Shown here piece after piece: positions 1-8,291 of a DNA stretch of 32,167 nucleotides. The DNA lies in NCBI GenBank assembly GCA_021732525.1, contig JAKFUU010000009.1, positions 1 to 32,167 on the forward strand, read 5' to 3'. The notes beneath the pieces are model-generated. The model was not told the origin of the DNA, did not search any database, and saw only the letters and a list, made by a program, of their open reading frames with translations. Both the position numbers and the translations under genes were made by a program. The DNA comes from Sphingomonadaceae bacterium. Its GTDB lineage: Bacteria > Pseudomonadota > Alphaproteobacteria > Sphingomonadales > Sphingomonadaceae. Position 1 is the stretch's first letter. Each line of letters starts with the position of its first letter.

Positions 1-2
1 AC

Positions 3-2372
3 GAAGCCCACAGATTGCGGAATGTTTATAAGCCGTCGAACGTGATCGCCAACACGTTGAAAATGGCGCTAGCCGAGCGCCATAAGCTGTTGCTGACGGC
101 GACGCCCCTGCAAAACTCGCTCCTTGAGTTGTTCGGATTGGTCAGCTTCATCGACGAACACACCTTTGGCGATTTGAAGAGCTTTCGGGAGCAATTCGCC
201 AATCTCTCGCAGGAGCGCACCTTCGAGATTCTGCGTGAGCGTTTGAAGCCGGTTTGTCACCGCACGCTTCGTCGCCAGGTGACAGCCTATGTCCCCTACA
301 CCAAACGCCATGCGATTTTGGAAGAGTTCAGCCCGGACGAAGCGGAAGACCGGCTTTATAATCTCGTGACTGACTATTTGCAGCGCGACAACCTTCAGGC
401 GCTTCCCGCTAGCCAACGCTCTCTGATGACGCTCGTGCTTCGCAAGCTGCTCGCGTCGTCCACCTTTGCCATTGCGGGCGCGCTCACCTCAATATCCAAC
501 CGGCTACAAAAGCGGCTCGATCAGAGTAGGCCCACGTCGCTCTTAGAGGAGCTGGACGAGGATTATGAGGCGCTGGATGAGACGGCGGAAGAGTGGTCGG
601 ATGACGAAATCGAACCACTGACGGAAGCCGATCAGAGGGCGCTTGAGCTCGAAATTATTGAGCTTCGTGAGTTTGCGGAATTGGCAACCTCCATCGACCA
701 AAACGCCAAAGGGAGGGCGTTGCTGAAGGCTTTGGAAGTGGGTTTCGCCAAGGCGCGCGAATTAGGTGCGGATGAAAAGGCGATCATCTTCACAGAATCA
801 CGCCGCACCCAATCCTATCTGCTGCGGGTGTTGGCCGAAAGTCCGTTTGCCGATCGCATAGTGCTGTTCAACGGCACAAACACCGACGATCAATCGAAAG
901 CGATTTATCGCGAATGGGTGTCCCGCCATGAAGGCTCGGATAGAGTTACGGGGTCGCGAACAGCCGATATGCGCTCTGCCTTGGTCGATTATTTCCGCGA
1001 ACAGGGCCGGATTATGATCGCCACCGAGGCCGGTGCCGAGGGCATCAATCTCCAATTTTGCTCAATGGTCGTGAACTACGATCTGCCCTGGAACCCACAG
1101 CGTATTGAACAGCGCATCGGGCGTTGCCATCGCTACGGCCAGAAACACGATGTCGTAGTCGTCAATTTCCTCAACCGGAAGAATGAAGCCGACCAGCGCG
1201 TCTATCAGTTGCTGTCCGAGAAATTTGAGCTTTTCGAGGGCGTTTTCGGGGCGAGCGACGAGGTGCTTGGTGCCATTGAATCTGGCGTCGATTTTGAAAA
1301 GCGGATTGCCGGTATCTACCAGCAATGCCGCCAGACAGCCGAGATCAAATCCGCTTTCGACGAACTCCAGCTTGAACTCACACTTGAGATCAACGAGGCG
1401 ATGACCCACGCGCGGCGCAAATTGCTCGAAAATTTCGACGACGAGGTGCGCGAGAAGCTCAAAATGCGCAACGCTGATACGAACTTGCACCTCAGCCAGT
1501 TCGAGCAGCAGTTGATGAAACTTGCGGCGCATGAGCTGGACGGTGATGCCGATTTCATCGACTCATCATCGTTCCGGCTCAATGCCGTCCCGCATTGGCT
1601 TTCGGGCGAGGGCGTTCCTACCGGCCTGTATGAATTGCCGCGCCGCACCGGCGACGCGCATCTGTTCCGCGTCAATCATCCGCTTGGTCAGGCTATCGTT
1701 GCCCGCGCACAATCGCGCGACCTACCCGTCGCTGAGATCGCCTTCAATTATTCGGGCCATGAAGGGCGCATTTCCCAAATCGAACTCCTGAAAGGTCAAT
1801 CGGGCTGGCTCACAGCGTCGATGCTGTCGGTCGAGGCGTTGGGCCAGAGCGAGGATCACCTGTTGCTCGCGGGAATGACCGACGACGGAACGACGCTTAG
1901 CGCCGAGGCCACTTCGCGGTTGATGACCATTGCCGGTGGCGTCACCGGATCGGCCACACAGCCCGATGCAATCACAACCGTACTCGCTCAATCGCTGGCC
2001 GAGCAGCAAGCGCACATCCGCCGGGACATATCGGAACGCAACGCCCGCTTCTTCGAGATCGAGGCTAACAAGCTCGACGGGTGGGCGGACGATTTGAAGG
2101 TAGGGCTGGAGCGCGAGCTGAAGGAGCTTGATCGCCAGATCAAGGAAGCCCGCCGCGCCGCTACGCTCGCGCAGACGCTGGAAGATAAGTTGGCCGGGCA
2201 AAAGGCGGTTAAGGCGCTCGAAACCGAGCGCTCGAACAAGCGTCGGTCGCTATTCGATGCGCAGGACAAGATTGACGAACAACGGGCCGTTCTAATTGCC
2301 CAGATCGAGGGTAAGCTCGAACAGAGCGCGGAAACAAAGCCGCTTTTTACGATCCGGTGGAGTGTGAAATGA
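3..2372 (+). CDS. SNF2-family DEAH-box helicase, 5'-truncated by window edge
   Basis: This is the C-terminal part of an SNF2/RapA-type ATPase. The reading frame is open to the left edge, and its first codons read E-A-H, the end of a DEAH Walker B box, so the Walker A half lies outside the window. Visible motifs are LLTATPLQN (motif III, about nt 90-117), ATEAGAEGINL (motif V, about nt 1020-1050) and RIEQRIGRCHRYGQ (motif VI, about nt 1100-1143). The last ~100 residues are rich in Glu, Lys and Ala and look like a coiled coil. SNF2 enzymes use ATP to translocate on duplex DNA. The gene is ATGA-coupled to the next one and heads an operon with mod and res, so it is inferred to be an accessory translocase of an extended Type III restriction system. 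A DrmD-like DISARM role was considered, but drmA, drmB and drmC are absent. Confidence 0.9.
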   Translation, partial: EAHRLRNVYKPSNVIANTLKMALAERHKLLLTATPLQNSLLELFGLVSFIDEHTFGDLKSFREQFANLSQERTFEILRERLKPVCHRTLRRQVTAYVPYTKRHAILEEFSPDEAEDRLYNLVTDYLQRDNLQALPASQRSLMTLVLRKLLASSTFAIAGALTSISNRLQKRLDQSRPTSLLEELDEDYEALDETAEEWSDDEIEPLTEADQRALELEIIELREFAELATSIDQNAKGRALLKALEVGFAKARELGADEKAIIFTESRRTQSYLLRVLAESPFADRIVLFNGTNTDDQSKAIYREWVSRHEGSDRVTGSRTADMRSALVDYFREQGRIMIATEAGAEGINLQFCSMVVNYDLPWNPQRIEQRIGRCHRYGQKHDVVVVNFLNRKNEADQRVYQLLSEKFELFEGVFGASDEVLGAIESGVDFEKRIAGIYQQCRQTAEIKSAFDELQLELTLEINEAMTHARRKLLENFDDEVREKLKMRNADTNLHLSQFEQQLMKLAAHELDGDADFIDSSSFRLNAVPHWLSGEGVPTGLYELPRRTGDAHLFRVNHPLGQAIVARAQSRDLPVAEIAFNYSGHEGRISQIELLKGQSGWLTASMLSVEALGQSEDHLLLAGMTDDGTTLSAEATSRLMTIAGGVTGSATQPDAITTVLAQSLAEQQAHIRRDISERNARFFEIEANKLDGWADDLKVGLERELKELDRQIKEARRAATLAQTLEDKLAGQKAVKALETERSNKRRSLFDAQDKIDEQRAVLIAQIEGKLEQSAETKPLFTIRWSVK

Positions 2373-2554
2373 GCGAGGAAAAATCACCGTCCGAAACATT
2401 GGCAGCGCAGATTGTGGATCAGTTGATCCAGTCGGGCCTTGTCCGCACGGAGAAAAGGGATTCTGTCGTCACCAAGATCGCATCGGGCGAAATGAAGGGC
2501 CTCGACTGGAAGAACGAGATCGACCTGGCTGCCGAGAAGGCTGCAACGGCATGA
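2369..2554 (+). CDS. Small hypothetical protein of the Type III-like defence operon (61 aa)
   Basis: I do not recognise a family. The protein is 61 residues, starts MSEEKSPSETL, is rich in charged residues and Ala, and is predicted by eye to be mostly helical, with no membrane segment or cysteine. Its ATG overlaps the helicase stop codon as ATGA (2369-2372). Its own stop overlaps the next ATG in the same way (2551-2554), so it is translationally coupled on both sides. The in-frame codons upstream (from 2357) lie inside the helicase gene and are not needed. Its place between an SNF2 helicase and an ATPase-type start suggests a small accessory or adaptor subunit, but this is inference from position only. 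Confidence 0.65.
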   Translation: MSEEKSPSETLAAQIVDQLIQSGLVRTEKRDSVVTKIASGEMKGLDWKNEIDLAAEKAATA

Positions 2555-2600
2555 CCGGGATTGCTCTAAAATCGCTCAGCCTCACGGCGTTTCGGGGTGT
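2551..2600 (+). pseudogene. 5' stub of an AAA/RecF-type ATPase gene, cut off by a deletion
   Basis: The ATG at 2551 overlaps the preceding stop as ATGA and opens a frame reading MTGIALKSLSLTAFRG. That is the usual first beta-strand pattern (L-x-L-x-x-F-R-G) of RecF/SMC/OLD-type ATPases. After this the frame degenerates and stops with TAA at 2653-2655. From about 2597 the DNA encodes AIPR protein in another frame. I read this as the start of an ATPase gene joined by a deletion to the middle of an AIPR gene. The Walker A motif, normally some 20 residues further on, is gone. The stub is short, so the ATPase assignment is moderate. Confidence 0.5.
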
Positions 2601-3490
2601 CAATCATCAACGGGGCGCAGACAGTCGCCTCAACCGCTGGCTTCGTTGCCGATAATCCCGATCACGACATTTCCGACGCAAAGGTCATGATTACGCTAAT
2701 CACCGCCGACGCGGACGGAGAGTTTGGAAAATCGGTCACGCGGGCGCGAAACCATCAAAATCCTGTCCAGCTCGGGAATTTTGCGGCACTTGATGATGAG
2801 CAGGAGCGGCTGCGCCGCGAACTTGCGATGCTAGATATTGAGTATGTGTTCAAGGCGGGCGCTACACCGCAGGGATACGATCCAAAACGGATTCTGCTCG
2901 CCGAAGCCGTTCAGGCCTTGGCCGTTCTTGAACCTGACCCCCGCTATGCTGTCTGGCTGAAAAAGCAGCCATCTGTTTTCATCGATACGGCAAGCGAGCC
3001 ATACCAACAGATATTCGGGCAATCATTGAGTGCCTATCGCCTTGCCAATGCGGTCACGGTTTATCGCTACATTCGGTCTCAGGTTCAGGCCCAAGTTCGC
3101 AGCAGCTCGTCGTACGAGAAGGCCGCCTACAAGCACGGCGAATATGCGATTGCCTTTGTGTTCGCAAAGATGCTCCGGGATTCAATTGAGGGGCACTCCT
3201 TGATCGAATTGGCGAAACTTCGGACAGCGGCAGGGTCTGCGTTCGATCTTGCTCGCCAAGCGCACTGGGATGTCATGTCAGGGGTCAACTGGCCAGGTGC
3301 GTTAGCCGTGTTCCGGAACCAAACTCATGCCCTTCCAGTCATTCGGAAAATTATGACCAGACACTTCCAATTGAAGGATGATCCCTTGCGCAAACAGCTC
3401 GCGCAAAAGTCTTCCTTTGGTCAGACACATCAGGTTGACCTCTTCAAATACCTTGCCGCCAAAGCTCCCCAGATTGCGAATGTGATATGA
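2597..3490 (+). CDS. AIPR-family protein, N-terminally truncated
   Basis: The 297 readable residues match the C-terminal part of the AIPR (abortive infection phage resistance) family. They begin almost at once with the hallmark SIINGAQTV, followed about 40 residues later by RARNHQNPVQLGNF, as in the family core. In AIPR proteins the NG-x-QT motif lies well inside the protein, so the N-terminal part is missing. In this frame an in-frame TAA sits at 2567-2569, and the only early start is a GTG at 2597 with no clear ribosome-binding site. The 3' end is intact and overlaps mod as ATGA (3487-3490), so it is an original operon member. The segment looks less GC-rich than its neighbours. It is probably non-functional, although a truncated product cannot be excluded. 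Confidence 0.75.
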   Translation: MSIINGAQTVASTAGFVADNPDHDISDAKVMITLITADADGEFGKSVTRARNHQNPVQLGNFAALDDEQERLRRELAMLDIEYVFKAGATPQGYDPKRILLAEAVQALAVLEPDPRYAVWLKKQPSVFIDTASEPYQQIFGQSLSAYRLANAVTVYRYIRSQVQAQVRSSSSYEKAAYKHGEYAIAFVFAKMLRDSIEGHSLIELAKLRTAAGSAFDLARQAHWDVMSGVNWPGALAVFRNQTHALPVIRKIMTRHFQLKDDPLRKQLAQKSSFGQTHQVDLFKYLAAKAPQIANVI

Positions 3491-5139
3491 CCAAAAAACA
3501 GAAGCTCGAACTAACATGGGTGGGCAAGGAAAACCGGCCCCGGCTGGAGCCGCGCATTCTGATCGAAGACCCGGCGAAGAGCTATCACGCCGCCTCGCGG
3601 GTTTCGGACGGGGACATCTTCGACAATGTGCTAATCCACGGCGACAATCTGCTCGCGCTCAAGGCGCTGGAAGCGGACTATGCAGGCAAGGTGAAGTGCG
3701 TGTTTATCGACCCGCCCTATAACACAGGCAGTGCCTTCACCCACTATGATGACGGGCTGGAGCATTCGATCTGGCTGGGCCTGATGCGCGACCGGCTGGA
3801 AATCATTCGCCGCTTGCTATCCGAAGATGGCTCTCTGTGGATCACCATCGATGACAATGAGGCGCACTATCTGAAGGTCATGTGCGACGAGGTATTTGGA
3901 CGCGCGAATTTCGTGTCAAACGTCGTTTGGCAGAAGAAATACTCGAAGCAGAATGATGCGAAGTGGCTCAGCACGAGCCACGATCACATTTTGCTTTATG
4001 CCAAAAATAAGGAAACGTGGCGTCCCAACGCTGTTGAGCGAAATGCCGATCAGCTCAAGGGTTATTCCAACATTGACAATGACCCGCGTGGTCTATGGCA
4101 ATCTGTTGTCTACACCTGCGCGAAAACACGCGCCGAGCGGCCCAACCTCTATTATGGAATTGAGCATCCACGCACCGGTGAATTGATTTATCCCAGCGAG
4201 ACCCGTGTTTGGGGATACGACCCAAACCGCCACGCACAGCATGTCCGTGATGGACTCATTTGGTGGGGTAAGAACCAAGAGAAGGACAAGCCCCGGTTGA
4301 AATCCTTTCTTCAGAAAGTCGGCACTGGCTTGGTTCCCGACACCCTTTGGTTTCGGGACGAGGCAGGGGACAACCAAGATGCCAAGCGTGAGGCACTCGC
4401 GTTCAATTCAGCGGATGTATTTCCGACTCCCAAACCCGAAAAATTGCTGAGCAAGATATTGCAGATCGCCACCAATGCGGGTGATCTTGTGATCGACTCC
4501 TTCGCTGGTTCCGGCACGACCGGCGCGGTTGCTCATAAAATGGGCCGCCGCTGGATCATGGTGGAGCTTGGCGATCATTGCACCACCCACATCGTGCCGC
4601 GTCTCGCCAAAGTGATTGACGGCAGCGATCAAGGCGGAATCAGCAAGGCGGTCGATTGGAAGGGCGGCGGCGGCTTCCGCTTCTACGAACTTGCTCCGTC
4701 GCTGTTAGAAACCGACAAATGGGGCCGGAAGGTCATTTCACCCGACTACGACGCGGCTATGCTGGCGCAGGCTATCTGCAAACTCGAAGGCTTTGCCTAC
4801 GAGCCAAGCGATAGCGTCTATTGGCAGCAGGGCCATTCGTCCGAAACCGACTTCCTCTATGTCACCACGCAGACGCTGGGGCCGGAGGAACTGGCGGCGC
4901 TGAGCGATGAGGTGGGCGAAGGTCGCTCATTGCTCATCCTCTGCGCCGCATTCCGGGGCAATGCCGATCTTTGGCCAAATCTGACTTTGCGCAAAATCCC
5001 CAACCATATCCGCAGCAAGTGCGAGTGGGGGCATGACGATTATTCGCTCAATGTCGCCAACCTGCCAATGGCTGAAAAAGAACCCGCTCCGCCGCCACCC
5101 GTGCAAACCAGCTTGTTTGACGGGGAGGATGGAGCATGA
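3487..5139 (+). CDS. mod: Type III restriction-modification DNA methyltransferase (Mod)
   Basis: This is a 550-residue beta-class amino-methyltransferase. The catalytic motif DPPY is at residues 75-78, followed by a central variable region (about 130-310) where the target-recognition domain should lie. The AdoMet-binding motif SFAGSGTTGAV comes late, near residue 340. DPPY before FxGxG is the beta-class order found in Type III Mod proteins, which methylate adenine N6 on one strand of a short non-palindromic site. The C-terminal ~190 residues carry no motif I can name. Both ends are ATGA overlaps (3487-3490 with AIPR, 5136-5139 with res), so Mod and Res should be made in coupled amounts. All key motifs are present and I see no frameshift, so it is probably active. 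The target site cannot be read from sequence. Confidence 0.93.
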   Translation: MTKKQKLELTWVGKENRPRLEPRILIEDPAKSYHAASRVSDGDIFDNVLIHGDNLLALKALEADYAGKVKCVFIDPPYNTGSAFTHYDDGLEHSIWLGLMRDRLEIIRRLLSEDGSLWITIDDNEAHYLKVMCDEVFGRANFVSNVVWQKKYSKQNDAKWLSTSHDHILLYAKNKETWRPNAVERNADQLKGYSNIDNDPRGLWQSVVYTCAKTRAERPNLYYGIEHPRTGELIYPSETRVWGYDPNRHAQHVRDGLIWWGKNQEKDKPRLKSFLQKVGTGLVPDTLWFRDEAGDNQDAKREALAFNSADVFPTPKPEKLLSKILQIATNAGDLVIDSFAGSGTTGAVAHKMGRRWIMVELGDHCTTHIVPRLAKVIDGSDQGGISKAVDWKGGGGFRFYELAPSLLETDKWGRKVISPDYDAAMLAQAICKLEGFAYEPSDSVYWQQGHSSETDFLYVTTQTLGPEELAALSDEVGEGRSLLILCAAFRGNADLWPNLTLRKIPNHIRSKCEWGHDDYSLNVANLPMAEKEPAPPPPVQTSLFDGEDGA

Positions 5140-7814
5140 GCAATCTCCGTCACGTCAACGCCATATCTGGTCGCTTGAGCCTGCGCCCGCCGCAGCGTCG
5201 CAGTCTCGAAATCCTTGACCGGATTACGGAGATCGTGCCGCCGACGCGCGCCACCGATCTTGCTGCTGCGATGGACATCATCGCCAGCGAGTATCCCGGC
5301 GTTGTCGATTTCGAGCGTGATTTTCCGTCGCTGTGCTTTGCCCTGGCCACCGGCGTTGGCAAGACCCGCCTTATGGGCGCGTTCATCGCCTATTTGAAGA
5401 TTGCCCACGGCATCAATAACTTCTTCGTCCTCGCGCCGAATCTGACGATCTACAACAAGCTGATCGCGGATTTCACGCCGAACACCTCCAAATATGTGTT
5501 CAAGGGCATTGCCGAGTTTGCCATCTCGCCGCCGGTGCTGACCACCGGCGAAACCTATGAGCGGCAGATTGCCTCAGGCGGCAATCTGTTCCCCACGACG
5601 ATCAACATTTTCAATATTGCCAAAATCTCGTCGGAAGTGCGCGGCGGGCGAAGCCCGCGCATTCGCTCCTTCCGCGAGGAAATCGGCGAGAGCTATTTCG
5701 ACTATCTGGCGAGCCTGCCCGACCTGGTGCTGTTGATGGATGAATCGCACCGCTACCGTGCCACGGCCGGGATGCGCGCGATAAACGAGTTGAAGCCCGT
5801 GCTTGGCCTTGAGCTGACTGCGACGCCATTCGTTGAAAGCACGCGCGGGCCAGTCGCCTTCAAGAACGTCATCCTCGATTACCCATTGGCCCGCGCTATG
5901 GAGGATGGCTTCGTCAAGGAGCCTGCCGTTGTCACCCGCAAGGATTTCAATCCGGCAGGAAAATCGCCCGAAGCGATCCAGACGATGAAGCTGGAGGATG
6001 GCGTTCGCCTGCACGAAAGCGTCAAGGTCGATCTGGAAACCTATGCGCGCGAAAATGGCGAGCGGATCGTCAAGCCTTTCGTTCTGGTGATCGCGCGTGA
6101 TACCACCCACGCGGCGGAGCTGACCCGGTTGATCCAGTCCGACGCCTTCTTTGAAGGTCGCTATGCCGACAAGGTGATCCAGGTCGATTCCAGCGTGAAG
6201 GAAGAGGAGACGGTCGAGAAGCTGTTGACGGTGGAACACGCCGAGAACCCGGTCGAAATCGTCATTCACGTCAACATGCTGAAAGAAGGTTGGGACGTCA
6301 CCAACCTTTATACGATCATCCCGCTCCGCGCCGCCAATGCGCGGACGCTGATCGAGCAGAGCATCGGACGCGGGCTGCGTTTGCCTTACGGCAAGCGCAC
6401 CGGCGTTGCTGCCGTGGATCGCCTGAACATCGTCGCGCATGACCGGTTTCAGGAAATTGTGGAAGCGGCGAACGATCCCAACTCGACGATCCGCTTGAAG
6501 CAGCTTGTGCTTGATGAAGCCGATTTGACCCGCAAGACCGTTACGGTCGTGGCATCGCCAACGATCCTTGGCAGTCTTGGCCTGCAATCCGCACCGAGTG
6601 AGGGCGCGGCGACGGCTTCCGGCCCGGCGCAGACTCCGGCGTTCACCGATCCGAATGACATCCGTGTCGCGCAGCTCGCCTATGATGCTTTCCGCAAGCT
6701 CGCGCGTGAGCCTGACAAGGTGCCGAGCGTTTCCTATCTTTCCCGTGCCGATGTGCAGGAACAGGTCGTGCGCGAGGTGCGCAGCCAGTATCAGGCCCCG
6801 CAGCTTGAACTTGGCGGCATCGCCAAGCCTGCGCCGGATATAGAAGCCGTAATTGCCGCAACCGCGAAATTGATGGTTGAACGCACCATCGACATTCCTC
6901 GCATTACCGTCATGCCCAAAGGCGAGGTCAAGGCTGGATTCAAGCCGTTCACACTCGACCTATCCGGGATGCGCTATCCCGCGCCGAGTGACGAGCTTTG
7001 GGCCAAGCATCTGCGCACCGATCAGGTCGATATTATCGGTCTGTCACAGGGCAATCTACTTGAAGACCGGCTGGAGGATTATGTCGTCAGCGGGCTGATC
7101 GACTTTTCCGACATCGCCTATGATGAACATGCCGACCTGCTCTATGAGCTTGGCGGACAGGTGGCGCGGCACTTTCTCACCTACCTCTCCGAGACTGACG
7201 CCGGGCAGGTCTTGTCATTGCACCAGCGCGAAATTGCGCGTGCTGTTCATGCCCAGATGCAGGACCATTTCTGGAAAGACGAGGCAGTCGAATACCACCA
7301 CGAGATCCGGCAAGGCTTCTCGGAACTCAAGGAAACCGCATTTACAGCGTCACGCGAAGCCCCGCTCGATTTCCGAGTGCCGCCCGCCGACAAGAGCAAT
7401 ATGGCGCGGTATCTGTTCGGCGGGTTCACGAAGTGCCTCTCAACGGTTGCGAAGTTTCATTCGGATACGGAGCGCAAGCTGGCCGTTATCCTCGAACGCG
7501 AGGCGCTGAAATGGCTGCGGCCCGCCAAGGGGCAGTTCCAGATGTATTATCGCAGCGGCCACGACCATCTCGAATATCAGCCTGATTTTGTAGTTGAAAC
7601 CGGCGATTGCATTCTGATGCTCGAACCAAAAATGGCGACGCAGATGCAGGACAAGGATGTTCTGGCGAAGCGCGATGTTGCAATCCAGTGGTGTGCCTGG
7701 GCGAGTGAACATGCGCGGTCCTACGGTGGGAAGCCGTGGCAATATGCCCTGATTCCGCATGACGCGATTGCCGAGAACATGACGTTGGAATTTTTGATGA
7801 AGCAGTTTGGGTAG
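5136..7814 (+). CDS. res: Type III restriction enzyme, helicase-nuclease subunit (Res)
   Basis: This 892-residue SF2 helicase is fused to a nuclease. Walker A is ATGVGKTR (residues 71-78), Walker B/motif II is DESH (202-205), motif III is TATP (near 229) and motif VI is QSIGRGLRLP (near 408). The C-terminus holds a PD-(D/E)xK-type site, with PDF near residue 817 and EPK about a dozen residues later, matching the endonuclease domain of EcoP1I/EcoP15I-like Res subunits. Res works only in complex with Mod, using ATP to communicate between two head-to-head sites before cutting. Length is slightly below the ~970 residues of the classical enzymes. The start is the ATG overlapping the mod stop. It ends 42 bp from the convergent ASCH gene. 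Confidence 0.93.
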   Translation: MSNLRHVNAISGRLSLRPPQRRSLEILDRITEIVPPTRATDLAAAMDIIASEYPGVVDFERDFPSLCFALATGVGKTRLMGAFIAYLKIAHGINNFFVLAPNLTIYNKLIADFTPNTSKYVFKGIAEFAISPPVLTTGETYERQIASGGNLFPTTINIFNIAKISSEVRGGRSPRIRSFREEIGESYFDYLASLPDLVLLMDESHRYRATAGMRAINELKPVLGLELTATPFVESTRGPVAFKNVILDYPLARAMEDGFVKEPAVVTRKDFNPAGKSPEAIQTMKLEDGVRLHESVKVDLETYARENGERIVKPFVLVIARDTTHAAELTRLIQSDAFFEGRYADKVIQVDSSVKEEETVEKLLTVEHAENPVEIVIHVNMLKEGWDVTNLYTIIPLRAANARTLIEQSIGRGLRLPYGKRTGVAAVDRLNIVAHDRFQEIVEAANDPNSTIRLKQLVLDEADLTRKTVTVVASPTILGSLGLQSAPSEGAATASGPAQTPAFTDPNDIRVAQLAYDAFRKLAREPDKVPSVSYLSRADVQEQVVREVRSQYQAPQLELGGIAKPAPDIEAVIAATAKLMVERTIDIPRITVMPKGEVKAGFKPFTLDLSGMRYPAPSDELWAKHLRTDQVDIIGLSQGNLLEDRLEDYVVSGLIDFSDIAYDEHADLLYELGGQVARHFLTYLSETDAGQVLSLHQREIARAVHAQMQDHFWKDEAVEYHHEIRQGFSELKETAFTASREAPLDFRVPPADKSNMARYLFGGFTKCLSTVAKFHSDTERKLAVILEREALKWLRPAKGQFQMYYRSGHDHLEYQPDFVVETGDCILMLEPKMATQMQDKDVLAKRDVAIQWCAWASEHARSYGGKPWQYALIPHDAIAENMTLEFLMKQFG

Positions 7815-7856
7815 GGCTTTGGCGCTGCCTGACTGCAATCGGGCAGGTGCGAGAAC

Positions 7857-8291
7857 TCAAGGACGGAAGACGTGCTGCTTGAGGCTTTCGGCTTCAGCAT
7901 CCGTCAAACGGGTCATCACTTGAGGCGGATGAAAGCCCGGTCGCAGCTCCTTTAGCGTTTCCATGCTCGCTGGCAGGCCCTTCCGGACGTTTGCCAGAAT
8001 CAGCCCGAAGGCGCTTACAGAAGCATCGAAATACCGGTCAAATTCTGAACGATCTATGCCAGTATTTCCGTTACAACGCTCCCAAATCTCAGCAGGCGTG
8101 CCTGCGACGATTTCTTTCACTTCCGCTACCCCCAGCACAGCGCCGACGGGCTTGGTCACATAAATCCAAAGCCTAGTGCCCTTCGTGATTGGCGGTATCC
8201 GGCGGCGCAGTTCAACAGTTTTTGACCCAGTGAAAATTGCCTCAGCATAGCCGGGTCGGATAGAAATTAGAGCATTTTCAACGGGATTCAC
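7857..8291 (-). CDS. ASCH-domain protein (144 aa)
   Basis: The protein is essentially one ASCH domain, a PUA-like beta-barrel often linked to RNA binding. Near the N-terminus it has the family pattern SIRPGYAEAIFTGSKTVELR, with G22, K24, E27 and R29 in the conserved G-x-K-x-x-E-x-R arrangement. I chose the GTG at 8291 because AAGGA lies seven bases upstream and the fold starts immediately after; an ATG in frame at 8378 would add 29 residues that overlap the upstream gene and resemble nothing. The start overlaps the end of the GNAT-PIN gene by 14 bp, which implies one transcript and coupled translation. Some ASCH proteins are amidohydrolases (E. coli YqfB) or ribonucleases; which applies here is unknown. 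It may be partner, antidote or co-effector of the PIN protein. Confidence 0.85.
   Translation of the reverse strand: MNPVENALISIRPGYAEAIFTGSKTVELRRRIPPITKGTRLWIYVTKPVGAVLGVAEVKEIVAGTPAEIWERCNGNTGIDRSEFDRYFDASVSAFGLILANVRKGLPASMETLKELRPGFHPPQVMTRLTDAEAESLKQHVFRP

Noticed and set aside
5574-6587. 337-codon open frame on the minus strand
   Set aside because: Antisense to the helicase part of res, which has all expected motifs; no recognisable product.
3-7814. DISARM or BREX system
   Set aside because: An SNF2 helicase and a methyltransferase are present, but no drmA/drmB/drmC, pglZ or brxC-like gene; Mod and Res fit Type III.
7815-7856. Terminator between the convergent res and ASCH genes
   Set aside because: The 42-bp gap contains only a weak 5-bp stem (ctgcc/ggcag) with no T-run; not enough to call.
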